This document shows positions 46,396 through 54,639 of a stretch of 64,000 nucleotides of DNA, piece by piece. Below the pieces are notes generated by a model. That model was not told the origin of the DNA. It was given only the letters and a program-made list of their open reading frames with translations, and searched no databases. The position numbers were made by a program, and so were the translations under genes. The stretch's first letter is position 1, and each line of letters starts with the position of its first letter. Source of the stretch: Sporolactobacillus spathodeae (lineage in GTDB: Bacteria; Bacillota; Bacilli; Bacillales; Sporolactobacillaceae); contig NZ_JAFBEV010000003.1 in assembly GCF_016908935.1 (NCBI RefSeq), positions 123,637-187,636 of the forward strand, given 5' to 3'.

Positions 46396-47676
46396 ATGTA
46401 TGAATCGTTAACCTTTGGTATGAAACTAAGACAGCTGGTTCAGACTGTCGAAACACAAATTGACGCACAGTCGAAACGGATCGATTCCATTGCTTTGGAA
46501 AATCAGTTTCGCGTTTTGACCAGTTTTCAGAAGAATAAAATAAGCGACGCTCATTTTGCCGGAACAACAGGGTATGGCTATGATGATTTTGGTCGCGAAG
46601 GGATTGAAGCAGTCTACGCGGATGCCTTCGGCGCTGAAAGTGGTCTGGTTCGGACACAGATGATTTCAGGGACGCACGCGATTACCACGGCCTTATTTGG
46701 TGTGTTGCGGCCTGGTGACGAATTAATGTATATCACAGGGAAACCGTATGACACCTTAGAAGGGGTAATCGGCCTCAATGATACATCGAACGGATCGCTC
46801 AAGGACTTCGGCGTGAGCTTCCGTATGATTCCGCTTCGTAATGGTCAAATTGATGTCGAAGGTGTTCTTCGCGCAATGTCGCCGGCGACCAAAGTGATCG
46901 GCATTCAACGCTCTTGCGGGTATGGGGACAGGCCATCTCTACCAGTTGATCAAATCGGTGAAGCCATCGGAAAGATTAAAAAGGTATATCCGGAAATCAT
47001 CGTCTTTGTTGATAATTGCTACGGCGAATTTACTGAGACGATGGAACCAACACATGTCGGCGCGGATCTAATGGCTGGCTCGCTGATTAAGAACCCTGGC
47101 GGTGGTTTAGTTAAATCCGGTGGCTATATTGTTGGCAAAAAAGCGTTAGTTGATCAATGTGCAGAACGCTTGACTGTGCCAGGCCTTGGTAAAGAAGTCG
47201 GACCTACACTTGGCGAATTGAAGGATATGTATCAGGGCTTTTTTCTGTCGCCACATATCGTTGCTCAGGCGGTCAAGGGCGCTGTTTTTACGGCTGCGCT
47301 GATGGAAAGATTGGGCATGACAACAACACCTTCTTGGGAGCACGTGCGCACCGATTTAATTCAAAGCGTGACCTTTCATGATCCGGATCAGATGGTTGCC
47401 TTCTGCCAAGCCGTGCAGTTTGCTTCGCCAATCAATGCTCAAGTACTACCGGTGCCAAGCCCGATGCCAGGTTATACAGATAAAGTTATTATGGCAGCAG
47501 GCACATTTGTTCAGGGCGCAAGTCTTGAATTGACGGCAGACGGTCCATTGCGCGAACCCTATACGCTCTATGTACAAGGCGGTCTGACTTTCGAACACGT
47601 GAAGTCAGCAATGATTCTGGCAGTCAACCATCTTGCTGAAAAAGGGTTAATCGACCTAGCTTCTGTTCAATTGTGA
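46396..47676 (+). CDS. ynbB: YnbB-type PLP-dependent protein (methionine gamma-lyase-like / aluminium-resistance family)
   Basis: A 426-aa fold-type I PLP enzyme. The lysine in MAGSLIKNPGGGLVKSGGYI is the probable Schiff-base residue (first or second Lys), and VFVDNCYGEF holds the PLP-ring Asp. The family is widespread in Firmicutes, and its true reaction is unclear. Its place between hflX and glnR matches ynbB of B. subtilis. GAGGAG is 14 bases before the ATG, rather far. Confidence 0.88.
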   Translation: MYESLTFGMKLRQLVQTVETQIDAQSKRIDSIALENQFRVLTSFQKNKISDAHFAGTTGYGYDDFGREGIEAVYADAFGAESGLVRTQMISGTHAITTALFGVLRPGDELMYITGKPYDTLEGVIGLNDTSNGSLKDFGVSFRMIPLRNGQIDVEGVLRAMSPATKVIGIQRSCGYGDRPSLPVDQIGEAIGKIKKVYPEIIVFVDNCYGEFTETMEPTHVGADLMAGSLIKNPGGGLVKSGGYIVGKKALVDQCAERLTVPGLGKEVGPTLGELKDMYQGFFLSPHIVAQAVKGAVFTAALMERLGMTTTPSWEHVRTDLIQSVTFHDPDQMVAFCQAVQFASPINAQVLPVPSPMPGYTDKVIMAAGTFVQGASLELTADGPLREPYTLYVQGGLTFEHVKSAMILAVNHLAEKGLIDLASVQL

Positions 47677-47700
47677 CAAATTAGCAACAGTGATTGTCAC
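47673..47700. promoter_or_regulatory. Inverted repeat at the ynbB stop codon
   Basis: GTGACAA...TTGTCAC (7-bp arms) begins in the ynbB stop and lies just upstream of the GlnR box. It may be a weak terminator without a T-run or an extra regulator site. Confidence 0.35.
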
Positions 47701-47704
47701 GCGT

Positions 47705-47721
47705 TGTTATATTAACTAACA
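47705..47721. promoter_or_regulatory. GlnR/TnrA box
   Basis: TGTTATATTAACTAACA matches TGTNA-N7-TNACA exactly. It lies 5 bp upstream of the -35 of glnRA, the place used for GlnR autorepression in nitrogen excess. Confidence 0.85.
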
Positions 47722-47725
47722 CCAT

Positions 47726-47754
47726 TTGACAACTTTTTTGTCTGAGGCTATAAT
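47726..47754 (+). promoter_or_regulatory. Sigma-A promoter of glnRA
   Basis: TTGACA (47726-47731), 17-bp spacer, TATAAT (47749-47754): both consensus hexamers are perfect. Confidence 0.92.
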
Positions 47755-47780
47755 GTGAACAGAAAGGGGCGTGAGGCGAG

Positions 47781-48167
47781 ATGGACGACACAGTACGCCG
47801 TTCAATGCCGCTTTTCTCCATGGGCATTGTGCAAAAGCTGACCGGCCTTTCAGCGAGGCAAATCCGATACTATGAGGAAAATGAGTTGATTCATCCGGAG
47901 CGGACAGAAGGCAATCGTCGTGTTTTTTCTTTTAATGACGTTGATCGATTGTTGGATATTAAATCGCTTCTTGATGAAGGTGTCAATTTGGCCGGAATCC
48001 GGCGTGTATTGAGTGAAAAGCCCATTACAGCTAATCGCCCGGCTGCGGAAAAGAAATCTCTTTCTGATGCCGATTTAATGAAGTTCCTCAAGTCTGAATT
48101 GGTCAGTGCCGGCAAGTACGGCAAAGCTTCGTTGATACAGGGAGACTTGTCGCGTTTTTTTAAGTGA
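47781..48167 (+). CDS. glnR: MerR-type nitrogen regulator GlnR
   Basis: A 128-aa repressor of glnRA and other nitrogen genes. The N-terminal MerR helix-turn-helix is [26 protein letters not shown]. The C-terminal end ([11 protein letters not shown]) is the conserved segment that contacts feedback-inhibited glutamine synthetase. It forms an operon with glnA 62 bp downstream, with a GlnR box and a consensus promoter upstream. Confidence 0.96.
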   Translation: MDDTVRRSMPLFSMGIVQKLTGLSARQIRYYEENELIHPERTEGNRRVFSFNDVDRLLDIKSLLDEGVNLAGIRRVLSEKPITANRPAAEKKSLSDADLMKFLKSELVSAGKYGKASLIQGDLSRFFK

Positions 48168-48229
48168 CTTTCTTCTATGTATATATATTTAGCAAGGATT
48201 ATAGAAACCTAATTTTGGGGAGGATCACG

Positions 48230-49564
48230 ATGGCAAAGTTTACAAAAGAAGACATCATTTCTAAGGTAAATGAAGCAAATGTCAAGTTCATCCGTTTGCA
48301 GTTTACCGACCTGCTTGGCATTATTAAAAATGTTGAGATTCCGGTCAGCCAGCTGGAAAAAGCTCTGGATAACAAAATTATGTTTGACGGTTCTTCAATT
48401 GAAGGTTTCGTGCGCATCGAAGAATCAGACATGCTGCTCTATCCGGATTATGACAGCTTCGTTGTATTCCCTTGGACAGCTGAAAAAGGTAAAGTGGCTC
48501 GCATGATTTGCGATATCCATAAAACAGACGGCACGCCGTTCCCAGGCGATCCGCGCAGCGTCCTGAAGGCACAGCTGAAACGTATGGAAGACATGGGCTT
48601 CACGGCATTCAACATCGGACCAGAACCGGAATTCTTCCTCTTCAAAGTAGACGAAAAAGGTAAGCCGTCTATGGAATTGAACGACAACGGCGGATACTTC
48701 GACCTTGCACCTACTGATCTTGGTGAAAACTGCCGTCGTGATATTGTTCTTGAACTTGAAGACATGGGCTTTGAAATCGAAGCTTCCCACCACGAAGTGG
48801 CTCCAGGGCAGCACGAAATCGACTTCAAATATGCGGATGCAGTGAAGACTTGCGACAATATCCAGACATTCAAACTGGTAGTTAAAACGATCGCTCGTCA
48901 GCATAACCTGCATGCAACGTTTATGCCGAAACCATTGTTCGGTGTCAACGGATCAGGTATGCATTCGAACATGTCGCTGTTTAAAGGCAAAGAAAATGCT
49001 TTCTTCGATGAAACAGCTCCGGACAAACTGAGCGAAACTGCTAAAGCATTTATTGCTGGCTGCTTGGAACACGCACGTGCGTTTACAGCCGTTACGAACC
49101 CGACTGTCAACTCGTTCAAACGTCTTGTTCCTGGCTACGAAGCACCAAGCTACGTTGCATGGTCATTGAGCAACCGCAGTGCTTTGATCCGTATCCCAGC
49201 ATCTCGTGGACTCAGCACACGTATCGAAGTACGTAGCGTAGACCCAGCAACCAACCCATACCTTGGCATGGCTGCATTGCTGGCAGCTGGTCTCGACGGA
49301 ATCGAAAAGAAACTCACTCCTCCGACTCCGGTTGACCGCAGCATTTACGTAATGGATGACGAAGAACGTGAAAAACTCGGTATTGAAGAATTGCCGGCTT
49401 CCCTCGACGAAGCAATGGCTCTGTTCAATGCAGACGAAGTCATCACAAGCGCACTTGGCGAACACATTGTTTCTCGCTTTAATGATGCTAAAGAAATCGA
49501 ATGGGATATGTTCCGCACGCAGGTTCACCAGTGGGAACGTGACCAATACATGGAAGTTTATTAA
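48230..49564 (+). CDS. glnA: Glutamine synthetase, type I-alpha
   Basis: Makes glutamine from glutamate, ammonia and ATP; 444 aa, the dodecameric GSI-alpha type of Firmicutes. [38 protein letters not shown], the ATP site [16 protein letters not shown] and [15 protein letters not shown] are all present. The adenylylation-loop tyrosine motif of GSI-beta is absent. The frame is open from 48164, but GGGGAGG before the ATG at 48230 and the family N-terminus fix the start. Codon use is strongly biased, as for a highly expressed gene. Confidence 0.97.
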   Translation: MAKFTKEDIISKVNEANVKFIRLQFTDLLGIIKNVEIPVSQLEKALDNKIMFDGSSIEGFVRIEESDMLLYPDYDSFVVFPWTAEKGKVARMICDIHKTDGTPFPGDPRSVLKAQLKRMEDMGFTAFNIGPEPEFFLFKVDEKGKPSMELNDNGGYFDLAPTDLGENCRRDIVLELEDMGFEIEASHHEVAPGQHEIDFKYADAVKTCDNIQTFKLVVKTIARQHNLHATFMPKPLFGVNGSGMHSNMSLFKGKENAFFDETAPDKLSETAKAFIAGCLEHARAFTAVTNPTVNSFKRLVPGYEAPSYVAWSLSNRSALIRIPASRGLSTRIEVRSVDPATNPYLGMAALLAAGLDGIEKKLTPPTPVDRSIYVMDDEEREKLGIEELPASLDEAMALFNADEVITSALGEHIVSRFNDAKEIEWDMFRTQVHQWERDQYMEVY

Positions 49565-49580
49565 TTCGTTAATAACTTTC

Positions 49581-49617
49581 GAACCCCTTGAGCCGCAAGG
49601 CTTCGAGGGGTTTTTAT
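49581..49617 (+). terminator. glnA terminator
   Basis: AACCCCTtGAGCC-gcaa-GGCTTcGAGGGGTT with a T-run. Confidence 0.9.
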
Positions 49618-49623
49618 TTAAAG

Positions 49624-49721
49624 ATAGGCTCTGTTAAATTTTAATGTTGATTTTCCCGAAAAAGAAAGGTGCGAGACGCCTGCGGTAAGCGAGCAGCCGG
49701 CGCGCGGTTGTTGAAAAAGGA
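49624..49721. repeat. Shortened copy of the GC-rich intergenic repeat
   Basis: The left end GGCTCTGTTAAATTTTAATG is shared with 54479-54500. It is followed by AAGGTGCGAGACGCCTGCGG, then directly GTAAGCGAGCAGCCGGCGCGC. The middle of the element is deleted. Its right end AAAAAGGACT runs into a terminator. Confidence 0.6.
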
Positions 49722-49749
49722 CTGGGCGATTTCTGCCCAGTTTTTTTTT
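49722..49749 (+). terminator. Second + strand terminator behind glnA
   Basis: CTGGGC-gatttct-GCCCAG followed by nine T. Confidence 0.85.
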
Positions 49750-49788
49750 CTTATTGCCTTCCAATCAAATTTAGAACCAATGAAACAA

Positions 49789-49950
49789 TCAGATAGAGAT
49801 ATTTTCAGTTGCAAGAATGTACGATTTGTAATTGGATGACAAGAAAATAATCGTAGCGACTAAAATCACAATCACGCCAAATAGGTTAATAGAAGATCCG
49901 ATGACTTTACTCCATTCATTCTGTAAGACAACTTCATGTGTCTGATTCAC
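49789..49950 (-). CDS. Small single-helix membrane protein
   Basis: A 53-aa product from GTG 49950 with GAGGTG six to seven bases upstream. It has a charged N-terminus (MNQTHEVVLQNEWSK), one membrane helix at about residues 20-38 (INLFGVIVILVATIIFL), and a short polar tail. No family is recognised. The ribosome site, membrane segment and clean codon pattern make it credible. Confidence 0.5.
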   Translation of the reverse strand: MNQTHEVVLQNEWSKVIGSSINLFGVIVILVATIIFLSSNYKSYILATENISI

Positions 49951-50032
49951 ATCAAACACCTCATTCCTTCCATCATCAACTACAAACCATGTATATTCGC
50001 CTAGTTAATATTGTGTTCCAAACCATTAATCA

Positions 50033-50185
50033 ATGTATTTAGCGTTACTATTTGCTCGAAAGGATGCCTGGATTTATTCAACTTTGTTCTTCTTTACTTG
50101 CACCATCATTATTGCGCAAATGGTTATGGGCACTGTATATCTAGATGAAAGAGGAAAAACAACTTCATCGCTTATTCCTCACTAA
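50033..50185 (+). CDS. Possible small membrane protein or gene remnant
   Basis: A 50-codon frame (starts MYLALLFARKDAW) with one or two hydrophobic stretches (IYSTLFFFTCTIIIAQMVMG) and a polar tail. Composition looks coding, but there is no ribosome site and a stop lies just upstream. It may therefore be the end of a decayed gene. Confidence 0.3.
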   Translation: MYLALLFARKDAWIYSTLFFFTCTIIIAQMVMGTVYLDERGKTTSSLIPH

Positions 50186-50219
50186 TTTATGTTCGTTCAC
50201 AAGTATTCTCAGTTAACCA

Positions 50220-50672
50220 TTAACGTGTTACTATAGCTTGACTGAATCGAATCGCATGCTCAATTTCATCTGTGAATGCTCTTAAAAAAACATCTCGAAT
50301 GATCGGATCTTGTGTCATTAAATAGGCGTTTCTATACTCTTCATAGGCTTCAAGTTCTGTTCGGTATGCTTCTCTAGCCCCTTCTTGAAAAGAATTGAAT
50401 GTGATAGGGACTATTTGGTAACTCGGTTGCCTACCAGTCAGTCGCAGATAAAGCTCGGTAAATTTTTGAAGATGAATTCTTTCGTCATCCAGCGCATGAA
50501 GAATGTCAGCTTTCGCTTCTGTTGTTGGGGCTATTTCAGATAAACGTGAATAAAACTCAATTGCAGTGGCTTCAGCCTTAATGCCGTCAAGCACTCTATT
50601 TACTATTTGCGCGTTCACAGAGTCGATTTCTCGATAATAAGGAAATGAGTGAAAATCATTAGAATAATACAA
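50220..50672 (-). CDS. Ferritin-like domain protein
   Basis: A four-helix-bundle protein of about 150 aa. Helix-borne acidic/His motifs are EATAIEFY, DDERIHLQKF, EAYEEYRNAY and DEIEHAIRF, i.e. repeated E...ExxH as in rubrerythrin/ferritin-like di-iron proteins. The exact role (iron, oxidant or coat-associated) is unknown. The start is uncertain: AGGTGG is best spaced for TTG at 50672, while GTG codons at 50681 and 50684 are possible. A long perfect palindrome stands just upstream. Confidence 0.78.
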   Translation of the reverse strand: MYYSNDFHSFPYYREIDSVNAQIVNRVLDGIKAEATAIEFYSRLSEIAPTTEAKADILHALDDERIHLQKFTELYLRLTGRQPSYQIVPITFNSFQEGAREAYRTELEAYEEYRNAYLMTQDPIIRDVFLRAFTDEIEHAIRFSQAIVTR

Positions 50673-50699
50673 AGTTGACACCACCTAAGTTCTTTTCTA

Positions 50700-50718
50700 A
50701 TAGGCTATGATAGCCTAT
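50700..50718. promoter_or_regulatory. Perfect palindrome before the ferritin-like gene
   Basis: ATAGGCTAT-G-ATAGCCTAT, 9-bp arms around one base, 16-28 bp upstream of the possible starts. Its GC core and AT ends recall metal-regulator operators, but it matches none of the Fur, PerR or MntR consensus sequences I know. Confidence 0.5.
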
Positions 50719-50894
50719 AAATTAAGTGATTAGAAAAACCAGGCGTGCTCATCCATATTATTAAACTACAAGATCAAAAATGTTGAGGGCAAAGTTTTTC
50801 GGTGAATTGAAACACGAGAATAGAGCATCTGTGAGGATGCCCTAAATGGTTGATGAATCGATATGAGATAGGTACCTGTAATCTGAAAATATTT

Positions 50895-51065
50895 TTATTC
50901 CGAATGATGATGTCCGGGATGGTGCAAAGTAGCACCAATAATTATTAACAAGATAAACAAGACAACGATCAAGGCGAATCCGCTCCCGTAGCCACAACCA
51001 CATCCATAGCCGTAACCTGGACGACCCCAACCGCTGCCGTACCCATCAGCATAAGAACCCCACAT
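50895..51065 (-). CDS. Second YjcZ-family small protein
   Basis: A 56-aa product from ATG 51065 with GGAGGTG upstream. The Gly/Tyr-rich start ([20 protein letters not shown]) is followed by the family helix [18 protein letters not shown] and a His-rich end (HHPGHHHSE). It is a paralogue of the gene at 18855-19094 with a much shorter repeat region. A weak hairpin GGGCATC/GATGCTC lies downstream near 50823-50843 without a T-run. Confidence 0.8.
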   Translation of the reverse strand: MWGSYADGYGSGWGRPGYGYGCGCGYGSGFALIVVLFILLIIIGATLHHPGHHHSE

Positions 51066-51093
51066 AACGACACCTCCTCATCACGTGATGCTG

Positions 51094-51124
51094 TATTATA
51101 TGTGGGCAGGGAGAAACGTGTATG
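51094..51124 (-). promoter_or_regulatory. Candidate mother-cell promoter of the second YjcZ-type gene
   Basis: CATATAATA (a full CATA-n3-TA match) with CATACACGT 13 bases upstream of it on the - strand. The same layout and neighbouring bases occur before the paralogue at 19.1 kb. Confidence 0.5.
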
Positions 51125-51216
51125 TGGCATTGGCCTAATAAAAAAATTCCTACGCCAAAGCGAAGGATAAGGGAAGAAGCTGTTTTTTCTGTTTAAGGTA
51201 GACGCGTTGCTATTGA

Positions 51217-51588
51217 TTAGATAAAGAAAAAAGGAAAAATAAACGGTGTAATGAAAGGAAATCGAAAAAATCCAAATGGGAAACGATGTGGTCTGAATCC
51301 AAAAAAGCCTGGCATACGTCCGAATTGCCTACTGTCATCAGTGGATGCATCTTTATCTACAACAAGTAATGTGACCGATTCATCATCGACATCGACAATA
51401 ATTCCTTCAATTATGGTGCCATTTTTTAAATGTCCCATGACATAACGGTTTAAATGTTCCTTACACAGTTCCTTAATTTGATGATCAGTAGGCTGCTGGT
51501 TTGCCATCACCATATGGTTATTTACCATGCCTTGGCTAACGGGTGGGGAAATTCGTTGATCAAAAACCGGCTCATATTGTTGATACAC
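51217..51588 (-). CDS. Hypothetical protein with Phe/Pro-rich tail
   Basis: A 123-aa protein starting at GTG 51588 with GAGGAGGG upstream. Residues about 40-75 (KEHLNRYVMGHLKNGTIIEG, then IIVDVDDESVTLLVV) look like a small beta-barrel, Sm-like segment found in uncharacterised Bacillales proteins. The last 30 residues are an unusual run of Phe, Pro and Arg (RFPFGFFRFPFITPFIFPF). Function unknown. Its neighbours are spore-type and small genes. Confidence 0.65.
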   Translation of the reverse strand: MYQQYEPVFDQRISPPVSQGMVNNHMVMANQQPTDHQIKELCKEHLNRYVMGHLKNGTIIEGIIVDVDDESVTLLVVDKDASTDDSRQFGRMPGFFGFRPHRFPFGFFRFPFITPFIFPFFFI

Positions 51589-51812
51589 TGTGAACCCTCC
51601 TCAGATTTATTACAGTTTATAAGGTATTCACCTAAAGGAAATGTGTTCAAAAAGGATAAATATAGCTATTGGGAAATTACGGCGAACAGATGGAAGCAAT
51701 TGATCGGAGCAACATGGAATATGCTTCTTAAAAAATTTATGGGAATGTCTCTCATTAATCGGGCGGGGGTTTTAAAGAACAATAAAATGATAATTATAAT
51801 TGTTTCTAAATA

Positions 51813-51842
51813 TTGTCGAAAATGTGTACATTATGTTATAAT
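51813..51842 (+). promoter_or_regulatory. Sigma-A-like promoter
   Basis: TTGTCG (51813-51818), 18-bp spacer, TATAAT (51837-51842), 39 bp before the next gene. Confidence 0.65.
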
Positions 51843-51880
51843 GTGCAACGATATCATTAAATTGTGAGGCGTTTATTACG

Positions 51881-52303
51881 GTGGCAAGTCTATTATCCAA
51901 GAAAAGTATTTTCTTTTTTGTAATTATTTCATTATTATTTGCTAGCTTGGTCATCTATGGGGAAATAATTCGTTATCAAGGATTCAGCAGCTTGAAGTCC
52001 CATCAGAAGATAGTCAGCTATTCTTTTCGCACCAATCGATATATTATCGTTCAACTGCAGAACGGGTCGGAAGTTGATGTGAATTTGAACGCGAATCAAC
52101 TACATGTGCAGGCGGGAACAAGAGATTCGCTCAGTAATTTCCAGAACGTGAAATCAGTCGATTATAAGACGGGTTATTTGCTAACCCTGACACCAAAAGA
52201 ATTTCAAATTTTTAACGAAAAGTTTTCAAATAGTTATGGTAATGACGGAAAACTGCTTCACGATCAAACGAATCATTTGGAAATTGTTACCGTATCGATT
52301 TAA
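51881..52303 (+). CDS. Membrane-anchored hypothetical protein
   Basis: A 140-aa protein from GTG 51881 (GAGG is 11 bases upstream). One N-terminal membrane helix at about residues 9-28 (SIFFFVIISLLFASLVIYG), then an extracytoplasmic, mostly beta-predicted domain of about 110 residues with no cysteines. No family is recognised. It has its own promoter and a strong terminator, so it is a single-gene unit. Confidence 0.6.
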   Translation: MASLLSKKSIFFFVIISLLFASLVIYGEIIRYQGFSSLKSHQKIVSYSFRTNRYIIVQLQNGSEVDVNLNANQLHVQAGTRDSLSNFQNVKSVDYKTGYLLTLTPKEFQIFNEKFSNSYGNDGKLLHDQTNHLEIVTVSI

Positions 52304-52350
52304 GTAAAAAAACTCATTCAAAATGTTTTGTCTATGATAAAAAACACACG

Positions 52351-52387
52351 AAAAATGCTGTGCGGCTTAAAACCGTGCAGCATTTTT
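52351..52387 (+). terminator. Strong terminator
   Basis: AAAAATGCTGTGCGG / CCGTGCAGCATTTTT, a 15-bp stem with G-U pairs and a T-run. Confidence 0.9.
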
Positions 52388-52648
52388 AATACGCTTGAAT
52401 ATAGAAGGTTTTTGTAACAAGGACAGTGTGCGAGACAATTACAGAAGCGAGTGACCGAAGAGGAGCACTATAAATATGGAATTGATTGTACAATTTTTCT
52501 TATGGCCATTTGTGCCAATCGCATGGAGGTAGAACAATACAATTTGTTTGTCATTATTTTGTGACCAATTTGGCTCCCGTATTTCATCGTTTGTGAACGA
52601 AAAATACAAGGTAATAAGTGAATGATGGCGTGGGAGGTGAGGCAATAC
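52388..52648. other. Gap before the lipoprotein gene
   Basis: No repeat, clear promoter pair or reading frame with family resemblance was found. Only the Shine-Dalgarno GGAGGTG at its end is evident. Confidence 0.3.
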
Positions 52649-53122
52649 ATGAACAAGATAAGGGTGGTGCTGATCGGCTTTTTGCTCGTTCAATTACTCA
52701 GTGGATGCAGTTTTTCGCAGACACAAGCGCAAGGCATCCCGTTGAGCAAAATGACTCCAGATGAGCATACTGCTTTCATATTTACCCGAGATTTGTATAG
52801 TGATAATCAGTCAAAGCAAATAAATGCGATCAACAGCGATTATGCTTCGAAAGAAAGTTCTACATTAATCCGGAAAATACAGACGGGAAAGCTTCGTAAT
52901 AAGATGCACGAAGTCAAAGTTACCGTAAGTATTGAGAAGCAGGATAATAAGGGTGCCTATACATTGGTACTATTGAAAATGAAAGATCCTAAAAATCAGG
53001 TGAAAGAGCGTATCCTTCTGATGCGTCACGGCAGGATTGAAAAGATTCATTCACCAGGAAACAGTCACTTTAAAAAGGAATATAATGCGATAATGAAAGA
53101 AATGAAGCAGGCAAACAGCTGA
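52649..53122 (+). CDS. Small putative lipoprotein
   Basis: A 157-aa protein with a lipoprotein signal peptide: MNKIRVVLIGFLLVQ is followed by the lipobox LLSGC at about residues 18-22. The mature part is basic and hydrophilic (MHEVKVTVSIEKQDNKGAY and similar), perhaps a small alpha/beta domain like DUF4878-type lipoproteins. The frame is open from 52622, but GGAGGTG favours the ATG at 52649. Function unknown. Confidence 0.7.
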   Translation: MNKIRVVLIGFLLVQLLSGCSFSQTQAQGIPLSKMTPDEHTAFIFTRDLYSDNQSKQINAINSDYASKESSTLIRKIQTGKLRNKMHEVKVTVSIEKQDNKGAYTLVLLKMKDPKNQVKERILLMRHGRIEKIHSPGNSHFKKEYNAIMKEMKQANS

Positions 53123-53149
53123 TTATCAAGTGTTTTTTTGAAAAGGCAA

Positions 53150-53302
53150 TGTATAAATTTAATGTTGTTTTTCTGACCAAAGGCAATGTGTGAGGGCCTA
53201 CGGGAACAGCGTGCCAGCTGGATCTCGCAGGCTATAGCCGCCTGTCTGAGGTTCGCATGCGGCCGCGGCAAGTAAACACAGGGTAATATTCGATTAAAAT
53301 AA
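53150..53302. repeat. Copy of the GC-rich intergenic repeat
   Basis: TTTAATGTTGTTTTTCTGAC, CAATGTGTGAGGGCCTACGGGA, TCTCGCAGGC, CGCCTGTCTGAGG and GGCCGCGGCAAGTAAACA follow the same order as in the 55.6-kb copy, with point changes. Confidence 0.6.
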
Positions 53303-53328
53303 CGTCAGATTTTAACTAATCAGCCTAC

Positions 53329-53412
53329 AAAAAAAGACAGCTCAATGTCGAAATTTCGACCTGAGTCATCCTGATTTCAACAACCGTTCCGGTCGATGTG
53401 TCGGAACGGTTG
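53329..53412 (-). terminator. Terminator region of the exonuclease gene (two hairpins)
   Basis: On the - strand CAACCGTTCCG/CGGAACGGTTG (11-bp arms, 53381-53412) is followed by CTCAGGTCGAAATTTCGAC...TGAG (53341-53365), then seven T at 53335-53329. Confidence 0.7.
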
Positions 53413-53452
53413 TTGCATGCTGGCGAAATAAAACTCAGTTGTCCCAATACGC

Positions 53453-54376
53453 TTAGAGTAGTTTTAGAAATTCTGTCTCCGTAATAATTTGGATATTTTG
53501 ACCTTGTTCCGCAAGCTGTTCCGCTTTGATTTGTTTCGAACTTTTGGTATGGCCACGCAGAAGTTTCGGGTCTTGATCGCCGACAACCAAATAATTTGTC
53601 TTTTTTGTTACTGAATTTCCATTAATCCCACCCAAATCTGCAACTTTTTGGCAGGCTGCCATGCGGTCCATCGTGCGCAATGAGCCACTGAATACAAATA
53701 CATGGTGATAAACAGGATGGAATGGATCGAATACGCTTGTTTTCGCTGTAATTTCTGAAGGTTTGAACCCATTATATGGATAGCGACCTGACTGCATTTT
53801 TCGAAAGGCTCGATAGTCGTTTTGACCGACAAGACCCATCTGGTAATGTAGTTTGCTTGTCATTTCCTCAAGATTATGAATATCTGCTTCTTGGAGCATT
53901 TGGAGAACAATTTCTGCGCAAACGCGAGAGTCATCGGATGCTCGGTGATGGTGAAACTGAATGTGATAGTTTGCCGCGACCGAATTCAGACGATTTGAAC
54001 GCAGCTGAAGTAACTGTCGCGATAAGGCAAGTGAGCAGAAATAGTTCATTATTGGAAAGTCGAGGTCATATTTCCCGAGACTCTTTTGCAACACTTTCAT
54101 ATCAAAAGGTGCGTTATGAGCAACAAGCGGCAGATTGGCAATAAATCCAAACAAGCGATTGGACAGCCTGTCAAATGTTGGGGCTTCCGTCACATCATCC
54201 GGACGAATGCCGTGAATTTGAATATTGGACGCGTCAAATGGTTCTTCTGGATTGATCAGAGAGTAGTAGGTATCAACAATCTGGCTGTTGCAAACTTTGG
54301 TCAAACCCACGGAACAAGCTGATGAATAATGACTATTTGCAGTTTCAAAATCAATTGCGACATAAGACAAAGCCAT
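53453..54376 (-). CDS. DnaQ-type 3'-5' exonuclease fused to a BRCT domain
   Basis: A 307-aa protein. Residues 1-165 form a DEDDh exonuclease (YVAIDFETAN as Exo I, LVAHNAPFDMKVL as Exo II, HHRASDDSRVCAEI as Exo III). Residues about 225-307 form a BRCT domain (HVFVFSGSLRTMDRMAACQKV, then VTKKTNYLVVGD). This pairing is known in Firmicutes proteins annotated as PolIII epsilon-like. It probably acts in DNA repair or end processing. It is a single gene on the - strand. Confidence 0.87.
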   Translation of the reverse strand: MALSYVAIDFETANSHYSSACSVGLTKVCNSQIVDTYYSLINPEEPFDASNIQIHGIRPDDVTEAPTFDRLSNRLFGFIANLPLVAHNAPFDMKVLQKSLGKYDLDFPIMNYFCSLALSRQLLQLRSNRLNSVAANYHIQFHHHRASDDSRVCAEIVLQMLQEADIHNLEEMTSKLHYQMGLVGQNDYRAFRKMQSGRYPYNGFKPSEITAKTSVFDPFHPVYHHVFVFSGSLRTMDRMAACQKVADLGGINGNSVTKKTNYLVVGDQDPKLLRGHTKSSKQIKAEQLAEQGQNIQIITETEFLKLL

Positions 54377-54478
54377 TGAACTGCCTCCTCAAATCATGTA
54401 AACGTTACGATTAGTCCTATTTTAACGTATTTTGATGGTTGCTGAAAGCGGAGTTCATGAGTTATTTCTTAATTCAAT

Positions 54479-54516
54479 CGCTCTGTTAAATTTTAACGTT
54501 GATTTTCTAACAGAGC
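54479..54516. repeat. Short element with terminal inverted repeats
   Basis: GCTCTGTTA...TAACAGAGC enclose AATTTTAACGTTGATTTTC. The left 30 bp recur at 49626-49656, where they border the GC-rich repeat. This looks like a solo end of the same or a related element. Confidence 0.5.
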
Positions 54517-54525
54517 CAATTCAAT

Positions 54526-54550
54526 AAAAAACGCCTGACATTTGTCAGGC
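54526..54550 (-). terminator. Terminator behind the decayed small gene
   Basis: GCCTGAC-aaat-GTCAGGC followed by GTTTTTTATT on the - strand. Confidence 0.75.
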
Positions 54551-54639
54551 TATGATATAGGATAATTCATGTTATGTCGCGATGAAATGAGAGAAGGCTT
54601 TGTTGCCTACAAAATAATTATTACCGGATTTGCATCGTT

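Noticed and set aside
48425..48913. Long - strand open frame (and several others) inside glnA
   Set aside because: Antisense shadow of a strongly codon-biased gene; no family resemblance and no ribosome site.
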